Positions 8,415 to 15,710 of a stretch of DNA of 64,000 nt are shown here, piece after piece. A program made the position numbers and the translations under genes. How positions within the stretch are numbered: position 1 is the stretch's first letter; each line of letters opens with the position of its first letter. The DNA is from RQOF01 sp964461135. Lineage in GTDB: Bacteria > Calditrichota > Calditrichia > RBG-13-44-9. The stretch is from assembly GCA_964461135.1 (NCBI GenBank), contig CAYWTB010000011.1, positions 27,598-91,597 of the forward strand, given 5' to 3'. The notes below the pieces were generated by a model. The model saw only the letters and a program-made list of their open reading frames with translations, did not search any database and was not told where the DNA came from.

Positions 8415-9032
8415 CTAAATATGGGTATCACCCGATTCTCTTAGTTCATCCAGATCCACCGGCAGGTCTTCTTTTTCGGGAATGCCGACCCGGATTTTAT
8501 CACTTTCTTCTTTCTTTTTCTTGCCTTTGGCACGAAGAACAACAAAAGCACCCAGAATGGCGGTGAAAATAACAGAGGCCTCACCCAGAGTATCATAAGC
8601 GCGATAATCCAGCAGAATAGCCATAATTACGTTGGATGCACCTGTCTGGTCAACACTATTCTCCAGGTACTGGCTGGATATGCGCATCAACGGTTCACCG
8701 AAAGCGGGGAGTCCCTGGAAGGCCATGAATGCAAAAACCAGGAAGAGTCCGAAGAAAATAAGACTGCTCAGAATAGCAAAGGTATCCCGGTGTTTGGTAA
8801 TGGAGGTGTTGTCCAGGGTTACGGTTGACCTGATCAGGACAATGAGAACGATAATTTCAACAACTACCTGGGTAATAGCAATATCAGGCGCTCCAAGAAA
8901 CAGAAACAAGATGGACAAAGCCATACCAACTGCTCCGGCCGAAATAACGGATGCCAGAATATTCCGTGCTTCAATAGCTATGATTGAACCGATAATACAG
9001 AAGATCAGCAAAGAGTAGAACAGAAATACCAT
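8415..9032 (-). CDS. Fused MbhD-MbhE-like (MrpA C-terminal) membrane subunit
   Basis: 205 residues. The first part (about 1-75) is an MbhD-type domain with 'LGAPDIAITQVVVEIIVLIV', where the Glu is the conserved intramembrane residue. The second part (about 85-175) is an MbhE-type domain with 'ENSVDQTGASNVIMAILLDY' and 'YDTLGEASVIFTAILGAF'. In Mrp antiporters both domains are the C-terminal portion of the large MrpA protein; in archaeal Mbh they are two separate proteins. Here they are fused to each other but separated from the NuoL-like part, an intermediate arrangement. The last 35 residues are a charged cytoplasmic tail (KGKKKKEE...). It lies 43 nt after the MrpA-like gene. Confidence 0.88.
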   Translation of the reverse strand: MVFLFYSLLIFCIIGSIIAIEARNILASVISAGAVGMALSILFLFLGAPDIAITQVVVEIIVLIVLIRSTVTLDNTSITKHRDTFAILSSLIFFGLFLVFAFMAFQGLPAFGEPLMRISSQYLENSVDQTGASNVIMAILLDYRAYDTLGEASVIFTAILGAFVVLRAKGKKKKEESDKIRVGIPEKEDLPVDLDELRESGDTHI

Positions 9033-9075
9033 GGTTTATCCTTCAATCTCATATGTTTAATTGCTTGAAATTTAA

Positions 9076-10953
9076 TTATTGCAAAACCAGCAGTATGAAA
9101 CTCAGAATTCCCAGGCCGATGACACACCAGGCCAGGTAGGTGGAGAGAATACCATCATGCAGCTTTTTTAACACATTAACCACCAAAAGCCCCAGTCCAC
9201 TGCTGATGTTATATACATCGAATATTCCCTTATCACTTTCCCTCAAAAACCCACCCAGTAACTTTGTTTTTTCCAGGAATTCATAAAAATTGCCAGCAAG
9301 TAACCGTTCTTTTTTAATTTCAAACTGTTCGCCCCCAATGAACAATGTATCAACTTCACGCACTCTGATGCGGCTGATATAGAAGATAATCCCTCCTATA
9401 ATCAGGCCAATCATCAACAGGATGGTGGCCAGTGTGGGATTCCATAAGGCAGTGCCCAGGGTGATGGTCTGACCGACTTCCGCCAACTTGCCGGAAAGCA
9501 CGGGTTGGATGAAATGATTAATGGGGAAGGATGCGAATAAGCCAAAGAGAACACATAGTAAGGCCAGAATACCCATGGGAACAATCATGGTCCAGGAAAC
9601 ATCATTATATTTCCGGCGGGATTCGCTGCCTGCCGGCAGATCCTTTCCCTCATACTTCTGCCCCATAAAAGTACCATACAGCAATTTGAGAAAACTGGCC
9701 AGGGTAAGGGCGCTGCCGAACATGGCAATGAAAAGAAATATCATGAAAATCATGGACCGGCCCTCTACCAGGCCCTGATAGATCATCCATTTTGAAACGA
9801 ATCCATTGAATGGAGGAACACCGGAGATAGATAAAGCAGCAATAAGACAGGCACCAAAGGTAAAGGGCATGGAGCTGGACAAACCTCCCAGTTTGTCAAT
9901 ATCTGTGGTTTTTGTTCGGGTCTCTACCGAACCTGCTGTAAAAAAAAGACAACTTTTATAGATGGTATGATTTAACATATGGAAAAGGCCTCCGGCTATA
10001 CCGATGGGATTGCCGGTACCTATTCCCAGCACCATGTAGCCCACCTGGCTGATGGCATGATAAGACAGGAGTCGTTTCAGGTCATGCTGTACCACCGCCA
10101 CAAAAACTCCCCCGATGATGGTTACTGCACCTGTAATCATAATGATATAAGATAAGGTAGACTGTGCCGGGAGAATAAAAACATCCAGCGTTATCCGGGC
10201 CAGCAGATATATTCCCAGAAGTTTGTCAAGTGATGCCGGCAGAAATGCAATAACCGGCAGGGGAGCACTTTCGGCAGCGGGAGGAATCCAGGAATGAAGG
10301 GGAATGGCACCCGCCTTGGCAATGGCGGCAATGAACATTAATAAAAAAATTGTAATTGAAACAGGATTTCCCAGCTGTATACGCAATGCCGAAATGTTCC
10401 AGGTGTTGTAAAATATTGGAAGAAGCAGTACGGCCAGTAAGAGGGCAACGTCGGTAAATCCCAGAATTGCAAGGGCTTTTCCGGCAGCCATGGCGGCGGA
10501 TTTGCCCTGGCCCATCGCAATCAGATAGAAAAGCAGCAGGGTAAGGATTTCCCAGGCAATCAGCAGAATGAAAAAGTTATCGGCCAGCACAACGGTGGCA
10601 GAGCTGCCAAGCGTGAACATCAAAAAGGGAAAATACAGCTGGGATATTTTCCTCTCCCGGAAGAATCCCGCCGAATAGAGCGATGTTAATAAAGTAAAGA
10701 GACCCAGAAAAAGCAGCAGGAAACGTGAGAAATTGTATAATCGAAAATCAAATGAAAAATCAATTGTCGACAACTGAAACCATGGTATTTGCAGGAACTG
10801 GTCGTTGATGGAAAAGCTTTGAATAGCATCTTTAATAAAGACGAGACTGCCAATGACTGCTACCGTCTCCTGAAAAAATTTCAGTTTCCGCGGTATGATA
10901 AGGCTGATAAATCCTGCCAGAAAAGGAACGTAAAGGAATGTTAAGAGGTCCAT
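9076..10953 (-). CDS. mnhA: NuoL/MrpA-like ion-pumping membrane subunit
   Basis: 625 residues with about 16 membrane helices. It carries the antiporter-type Glu in 'LLIAWEILTLLLFYLIAMG', the Lys-containing 'AAIAKAGAIPLHSWIPPAAE', and the broken-helix Lys in 'LPASLDKLLGIYLLAR', together with 'RLLSYHAISQVGYMVLGIG' and 'GGLFHMLNHTIYKSCLFF'. It corresponds to the NuoL-like part of MrpA (full MrpA is about 800 residues); the missing C-terminal portion is the next gene. It likely forms one of two proton or sodium channels of the complex. The gap to the hydrogenase large-subunit gene upstream is 58 nt. Confidence 0.92.
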   Translation of the reverse strand: MDLLTFLYVPFLAGFISLIIPRKLKFFQETVAVIGSLVFIKDAIQSFSINDQFLQIPWFQLSTIDFSFDFRLYNFSRFLLLFLGLFTLLTSLYSAGFFRERKISQLYFPFLMFTLGSSATVVLADNFFILLIAWEILTLLLFYLIAMGQGKSAAMAAGKALAILGFTDVALLLAVLLLPIFYNTWNISALRIQLGNPVSITIFLLMFIAAIAKAGAIPLHSWIPPAAESAPLPVIAFLPASLDKLLGIYLLARITLDVFILPAQSTLSYIIMITGAVTIIGGVFVAVVQHDLKRLLSYHAISQVGYMVLGIGTGNPIGIAGGLFHMLNHTIYKSCLFFTAGSVETRTKTTDIDKLGGLSSSMPFTFGACLIAALSISGVPPFNGFVSKWMIYQGLVEGRSMIFMIFLFIAMFGSALTLASFLKLLYGTFMGQKYEGKDLPAGSESRRKYNDVSWTMIVPMGILALLCVLFGLFASFPINHFIQPVLSGKLAEVGQTITLGTALWNPTLATILLMIGLIIGGIIFYISRIRVREVDTLFIGGEQFEIKKERLLAGNFYEFLEKTKLLGGFLRESDKGIFDVYNISSGLGLLVVNVLKKLHDGILSTYLAWCVIGLGILSFILLVLQ

Positions 10954-11011
10954 GGAAATAACTCCGCTTCAAATAAGCTTTCTGTATTTTGATTAATGTA
11001 TATGCTATTTG

Positions 11012-12229
11012 TTAAAACAGGTATTTCCGCAAGCGGGGAAGATCAGGTTCCACTCCCAGCTCGCTTGCAATCGTGAGGGTTTTTTTGCGGCTTATGTCAA
11101 GAAGATCATTCTGAGACCATTTTAGGGATCGTCCCCTGTCACGGGCGGAGATCATGCGTTCCGTGCAACTGTAGCAGGGATCAACCGCTGCCAGGGTAAT
11201 GGTGACGTCGGCGACCTGCTGGCCGATGCAGGATGCATGAAAGGATGGTACATTAATATAACTGGGTGCCCTCACCTTAACCCGCTCGGGATAGTTTGTG
11301 CCATTGGATCGCACATAATGGATATCTTCACCGCGCGGTGCCTCGTACCGGCCAATTCCTTCTCCCGGAGGAATTTCACTGATTTTTCGCAGGTAGTCAC
11401 CCTTTGGTATCTGTTTAACCGCCTGCCTCAGGATTTTAATGGATTCCAGGGTTTCAAACACCCTGACCAGGAATTTATCATATACGTCGCCATTATTCAG
11501 CACAATCACATCCCAATCAAGGTAAGGATAAGCTGCATAAGGATCGTCCCGGCGCACATCGATATTAATCCCTGATGCCCGTGCAGTTGGTCCCACCACG
11601 CAATAGTTTACGGCATCCTTTTTTGTCAGGACGCCGACACCACGCAGGCGAGCTTTCAGAACCGGATCATCCTGTACCGCCCCGGCGATCATTTTGATCT
11701 TAGGTTCAATTTCATCCAGGGTCTTCAGCAAGGCTGCAAATTTCTGATCATCCAGATCCCGTCTCACGCCACCCGGTTTCAACATGCCACAACTCTGCCG
11801 GTTGCCGGTCAGAATTTCCATCATATCCAGAATGGGCTCCCGGTATTTCCAGGTCCACATAAATACCGTGTTGTACCCGATAAAATGACCTGCCAGTCCC
11901 ATCCATAACAGATGACTATGGATTCTTTCAATCTCTCCCAGAATGGTCCTGATATATTTAGCCCTTTCCGGAATATCTATATTCAGTAGATCTTCCACTG
12001 CGTTGCAAAAACATATCGTATGGGTTATGGAGCAGATACCGCAGATTCTCTCCACCAGGAAGACTACCTGATCATAGGTTTTCTGCTGAGCAAGCAGTTC
12101 AATTCCCTTATGGATGTATCCTATATTTACGTCGATGTCGATAACCGTTTCACCTTCAACGGTTAAAACAAAATTTTCCGGTTCATCCTGAAGGGGATGA
12201 AAGGGACCAATCGGAATTATGGATCGCAT
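11012..12229 (-). CDS. mbhL: Group 4 [NiFe] hydrogenase catalytic large subunit (MbhL/NuoD-like)
   Basis: 405 residues. Unlike complex I NuoD, it keeps all four nickel-iron ligands: RICGIC (Cys63, Cys66, with His70) near the N-terminus and DPCYSC (Cys352, Cys355) near the C-terminus, followed by TER as in HycE- and Mbh-type enzymes. It should therefore be an active H2-evolving or H2-oxidising enzyme and not a sulfur-reducing Mbs-type or quinone-type relative. The last 47 residues after Arg358 match the tail normally removed by a HycI-type protease, and such a protease gene is nearby. The neighbours encode the NuoC, NuoB, NuoH and NuoI counterparts. Confidence 0.95.
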   Translation of the reverse strand: MRSIIPIGPFHPLQDEPENFVLTVEGETVIDIDVNIGYIHKGIELLAQQKTYDQVVFLVERICGICSITHTICFCNAVEDLLNIDIPERAKYIRTILGEIERIHSHLLWMGLAGHFIGYNTVFMWTWKYREPILDMMEILTGNRQSCGMLKPGGVRRDLDDQKFAALLKTLDEIEPKIKMIAGAVQDDPVLKARLRGVGVLTKKDAVNYCVVGPTARASGINIDVRRDDPYAAYPYLDWDVIVLNNGDVYDKFLVRVFETLESIKILRQAVKQIPKGDYLRKISEIPPGEGIGRYEAPRGEDIHYVRSNGTNYPERVKVRAPSYINVPSFHASCIGQQVADVTITLAAVDPCYSCTERMISARDRGRSLKWSQNDLLDISRKKTLTIASELGVEPDLPRLRKYLF

Positions 12230-12287
12230 TGATAACTCCTTGTCGGGTGATGCTTATAATGTTAAAAATTTGATAATCATTTTACGG

Positions 12288-12797
12288 TTATTTTTTTATT
12301 TCCTTAACCGGAGAGAAATAGTTTACTTTGGGGATTAGACCGTGTTTTTCTTTGAATTTTTTAATATCAAAGTCTTTCCGGAAGGGGAATTCATTTTCGC
12401 CGATTAATTCCGCTTTCACCAGCCGCTTCAGGTTCGGATGGCCTGTAAATCTGACTCCCAGAATGTCATAGATTTCACGTTCAATCCAGAGGGCTCCGGG
12501 GATAACCGACGCCATGGAGTCCAGTGTTGGATTATCATGAGGGGCCATAATTCTCAGGGTACAGATAAATTTGTCCCTGTCGAATGTAAAATGATACAAT
12601 ACCTCAAATCCTTCCCGGATATGAATTCCGGTCGCAGTAGAGAATTTGGCACCCATGTCTTCAAATAGAATCCGGGCAAATGTAATGAGATTTTCACGGG
12701 AAATCCGGATATAGACCCGTTTATGGGAATGCATCTGAACATCAAATTCCGTGTTTGACTTCTCTTTCAGTTGTCCGACAAATTCGTCAATGGTCAT
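12288..12797 (-). CDS. mbhK: Hydrogenase subunit, NuoC-like (MbhK)
   Basis: 169 residues homologous to the 30-kDa subunit of complex I. The signature is present near residues 110-145: 'LWIEREIYDILGVRFTGHPN' then 'RLVKAELIGENEFPFRKDF'. The domain is complete without extension. It is a structural peripheral-arm subunit that holds large and small subunits together and has no cofactor. It lies 67 nt after the small-subunit gene and 58 nt before the large-subunit gene; NuoC and NuoD homologues are separate here, as in archaeal Mbh and unlike the HycE fusion. Confidence 0.92.
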   Translation of the reverse strand: MTIDEFVGQLKEKSNTEFDVQMHSHKRVYIRISRENLITFARILFEDMGAKFSTATGIHIREGFEVLYHFTFDRDKFICTLRIMAPHDNPTLDSMASVIPGALWIEREIYDILGVRFTGHPNLKRLVKAELIGENEFPFRKDFDIKKFKEKHGLIPKVNYFSPVKEIKK

Positions 12798-12864
12798 TTT
12801 AACTCCAGTTGCATGATGATTAAAAACAATTTTTGTGAGGACGATTCTGGTGTCATTGTGCCGA

Positions 12865-13299
12865 TTAAATTTTCTGAAGTGCTTTTACCAGGGCCATGAT
12901 CATGGTTTCCGGCTTGGGAGGACAGCCTGGTATGTATACAAAGGTGGCATAAGGATCAACTTCTTTAATGACTTTGTCCACTGGACCGGCCACACTGTAT
13001 GCATCCTTGAATATTCCCATACTGCAGGCACATGCCCCGATGCAGGCAACCACGCACGGTTTCGGTACCTGCTTATAGACTTCCTGAAGCCTGGACCTGA
13101 TATGATAGGTAACCGGACCACTCACCAGAAGGACATCTGCGTGTCTGGGACTTACCACTAATTTGATACCGAATCTTTCCACATCAAATCGTGGCGTAAG
13201 GCAATCCAGGATCTCTATGTCACAATTATTACAACCCCCGGTACCGATATGATAGACCCAGGGGGATTTTTTCAGCCATTTTGTTGAAAGATTGGCCAT
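12865..13299 (-). CDS. mbhJ: [NiFe] hydrogenase small subunit (MbhJ/NuoB-like)
   Basis: 144 residues. The proximal [4Fe-4S] cluster ligands are Cys23 and Cys26 in GGCNNCDIE, Cys90 in 'ACIGACACSMG' and Cys126 in 'IPGCPPKPE'. This short form, with one cluster and no Tat signal, is the group 4 type. It hands electrons to the nickel-iron site of the large subunit. The gene lies 59 nt after the NuoH-like gene. Confidence 0.94.
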   Translation of the reverse strand: MANLSTKWLKKSPWVYHIGTGGCNNCDIEILDCLTPRFDVERFGIKLVVSPRHADVLLVSGPVTYHIRSRLQEVYKQVPKPCVVACIGACACSMGIFKDAYSVAGPVDKVIKEVDPYATFVYIPGCPPKPETMIMALVKALQKI

Positions 13300-13358
13300 A
13301 CCTGAAAACTCCGGCTTTTATTGGGTAACAATGAAATCCTTCAATATTTAAAATTCTG

Positions 13359-14294
13359 CTAATATCCCAGGAACATGATAACCATAGCGGCAAGGGCCAG
13401 AACAGTGACCCAGCCCCAGAAAAATTTCACAGCCTGATCAATCCGGACTCTGGGATTGGTGTTTTTTATGAGAATAACAATAGTTATAATGAGTAAATAT
13501 TTTAAAAATGCCCACAGAATTCCCCATCCCTGGAAAAAAGTACCACCCCAGAATATGCTGATCAGGAACCAGGGAATAACCACCTGTAACATGGCCTGGG
13601 TAATTTTGTAAATACACAGCAGGGGACCGGAATATTCAAGGAACGGTCCTTCCATAATCTCCGTTTCGGCTTCGCTGATATCGAAAGGAACCTGGGCCAG
13701 TTTTGCCTGCAGACAGAGCAATGATACCAGGAAGGCGATGATCATGGAAGGATGGTTTAACATAGCCCCGTGAACCTGCTGATATTGAATAATCTCGCCC
13801 AGTGAAACCGAACCTACCTTAAAAAAAACAGTGGCAATTGCAATAATGAAGGGAAGTTCATATCCCATCATAAGTTTAATTTCACGGCTTGCACCGAGAG
13901 AAGCAATGGGATTGCCGGATGAAAATCCGCCCCAGATGATGGACAGCGGAGGGATTACCATCAGATAAAGAATTACAATGGAATCACCTACAAATTGGAC
14001 TTCAGGATTGAGATTGATTACTCCCAGGATGGTTGCCAGCAGGGTTGTTGCCGTAAGTCCGATAAACGGCGCAACTATAAAACCTGCCGTATTTGCCGCT
14101 GCGGGCATTAACAGCTCTTTGTGCCATAATTTAAATACATCATAAAATGACTGGAGGAATGGTGGCCCCACCCGCCATTGAATTAAGGCCGATACTTTCC
14201 GGTCAATCCAGCTGACTACCAGGCCGAATGTACTGGTGAAAAGAAATCCCGGGAATATAAGGAAAGCAATGAGATATAAGATAATATTTTCCAT
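13359..14294 (-). CDS. mbhM: Hydrogenase membrane anchor subunit (NuoH/MbhM-like)
   Basis: 311 residues with about eight membrane helices. The conserved cytoplasmic loop 'WIDRKVSALIQWRVGPPFLQ' and the acidic loop 'PFDISEAETEIMEGPFLEYS' are the classic NuoH/HycD marks. It is the membrane subunit that docks the hydrogenase arm and starts the charge-transfer path toward the Mrp subunits. It follows the zinc-ribbon/TPR gene after 83 nt and precedes the small subunit by 59 nt. Confidence 0.93.
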   Translation of the reverse strand: MENIILYLIAFLIFPGFLFTSTFGLVVSWIDRKVSALIQWRVGPPFLQSFYDVFKLWHKELLMPAAANTAGFIVAPFIGLTATTLLATILGVINLNPEVQFVGDSIVILYLMVIPPLSIIWGGFSSGNPIASLGASREIKLMMGYELPFIIAIATVFFKVGSVSLGEIIQYQQVHGAMLNHPSMIIAFLVSLLCLQAKLAQVPFDISEAETEIMEGPFLEYSGPLLCIYKITQAMLQVVIPWFLISIFWGGTFFQGWGILWAFLKYLLIITIVILIKNTNPRVRIDQAVKFFWGWVTVLALAAMVIMFLGY

Positions 14295-14377
14295 TCATCT
14301 GTCCTTGTCGTCGCAACGAATTAATTCAATCATTTTCTTCATAAAGGGGAAGGGGAAATCTTATACGACTACGTCTA

Positions 14378-15133
14378 TTAATAGAAGTGAACCCTGACAT
14401 CTTCCAGGGCTTTTAGGTTATGTTTCGCCCGGTCATGTTCGGGATCAAGCTCCAGAACTTTCTGGAAACTGCCGATGGATTTATCCAGTTCACCTTTTTT
14501 ATAATATGCTAATCCTAACTGGAAGAAGGCATTGGCATCATGCGGATTATGTTCCACTACTTTTTCGAAGTTATTTATGGTTTCTTCCATGTTGCCGAGC
14601 AATGAACAGGCTTCTCCTAAATGATAATAAGCAATGGTGAACTGGGGATTTTTCTCCAGAAGCTGTCCGAGAGTGGAACAGGCTTCCTGTAATTGCCCGT
14701 GATGATAAAAGGAAATGCCCAGCCAGTAATATGCCAGGAGAAAATCCGGATCTATGCGGATGGTTTTTTTGAACTGCTGAATCGCTTCGGTTATTTTTGC
14801 TTTCCGGTAAAGGGCTAATCCCAGCCCATAGTGCGCTCCCGCCTGGTTAGGCTTGAGTTCGAGGCAGAGATTGAAACGTTCAACAGCTTCATCCAGTCTG
14901 CCAAGACGGTACAGAAGATTACCTATGTGCAGTGAAATTTCGGGGGTACGTTTTTTTTGATCTGCAATAAGAAATTCATTCAATGCTTCGTCCAGCTGAC
15001 CTTCATTTTCAAAAAGTGTGGCATTTTGCATCGATTTCTGGTAGTCTTCAATATTTTTGTTCAGGGCTGCTCCGCAAGATGAACAAAAATTTGAAGTATC
15101 GGAATTTTTTGTTTTACAAACAGGACAGATCAT
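14378..15133 (-). CDS. Zinc-ribbon plus tetratricopeptide-repeat protein in the hydrogenase operon
   Basis: 251 residues. The N-terminus is a short zinc ribbon, 'CPVCKTKNSD...CSSCG' (residues 3-20), followed by six or so TPR units such as 'AGAHYGLGLALYRKAKITEA' and 'ANAFFQLGLAYYKKGELDKS', running to the end. I start at the second ATG because it is preceded at the right distance by AAGGAGAG; the first ATG overlaps that site. TPR proteins are protein-binding scaffolds. A position between the four-cluster ferredoxin and the membrane subunit suggests an assembly factor or a linker for the complex. That role is inference; I know of no standard hydrogenase operon with this gene. Confidence 0.85.
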   Translation of the reverse strand: MICPVCKTKNSDTSNFCSSCGAALNKNIEDYQKSMQNATLFENEGQLDEALNEFLIADQKKRTPEISLHIGNLLYRLGRLDEAVERFNLCLELKPNQAGAHYGLGLALYRKAKITEAIQQFKKTIRIDPDFLLAYYWLGISFYHHGQLQEACSTLGQLLEKNPQFTIAYYHLGEACSLLGNMEETINNFEKVVEHNPHDANAFFQLGLAYYKKGELDKSIGSFQKVLELDPEHDRAKHNLKALEDVRVHFY

Positions 15134-15170
15134 ACATCTCTCCTTCATTGATTAAAATTTATCGGTTTTT

Positions 15171-15656
15171 TTATATGCGTCTTACTTTGGAATGGGCGAT
15201 AAACCGGCCCCCAACCATGGTCTCGGGAAGTGCTTCGGCAGTCAGTTCGCTGAATTGCAATGCCCCACTGGCACAGGCTGAAACGCAGCGAGGTATTTTC
15301 CCCTCTTCTACACGGTCAATACACAAGTCACATTTGGGAGAAACGTGCCGGGTAAATTCATAACCGATGACGCCAAACGGACAGGCCAGAGTGCAGGACC
15401 GGCAACCGATGCACAACAGGTTGGCCCGTCGTACATAACCGTTTTCATCTTTAAAAAGTGCGTCTGTTGGACAGCTGGCCATGCAGGCGGGATTCAGACA
15501 ATGTCTGCAGTTGGCCGGCACCTCGGCAATTTCATCAACCTTTCCCGCCACCAGATTTGTCTGATTGTGATGTCCGTAATGGCAGGCCGCCGAACAGCTG
15601 TGGCAACCAATACAGAGATCAAGATCGACAATTATTCGTTTTTCAAGGGCTTGCAT
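15171..15656 (-). CDS. Four-cluster ferredoxin (HydN/HycB/DmsB-like)
   Basis: 161 residues with four [4Fe-4S] motifs in order: CIGCHSCSAAC, CRHCLNPACMASC, CIGCRSCTLAC and CDLC...CVSAC with the long spacer usual for this family. Such proteins (HycB, HydN, FdhB, DmsB) carry electrons between a molybdopterin-type subunit and a partner. Here it lies 54 nt after the degenerate molybdopterin-type gene, so it most likely wires that subunit and the HydBG module to the hydrogenase. It has no signal peptide, so it is cytoplasmic. Confidence 0.9.
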   Translation of the reverse strand: MQALEKRIIVDLDLCIGCHSCSAACHYGHHNQTNLVAGKVDEIAEVPANCRHCLNPACMASCPTDALFKDENGYVRRANLLCIGCRSCTLACPFGVIGYEFTRHVSPKCDLCIDRVEEGKIPRCVSACASGALQFSELTAEALPETMVGGRFIAHSKVRRI

Positions 15657-15710
15657 CTGTAAAACTCTCCGGATTGAAAAAGTGTTCGGTTTGTGAAAAT
15701 CTCGTGTTAT

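Noticed and set aside
11012..12229. Complex I NuoD or sulfur-reducing Mbs-type subunit
   Set aside because: All four Cys ligands of the nickel-iron centre are present, which complex I and Mbs-type proteins do not have in full.
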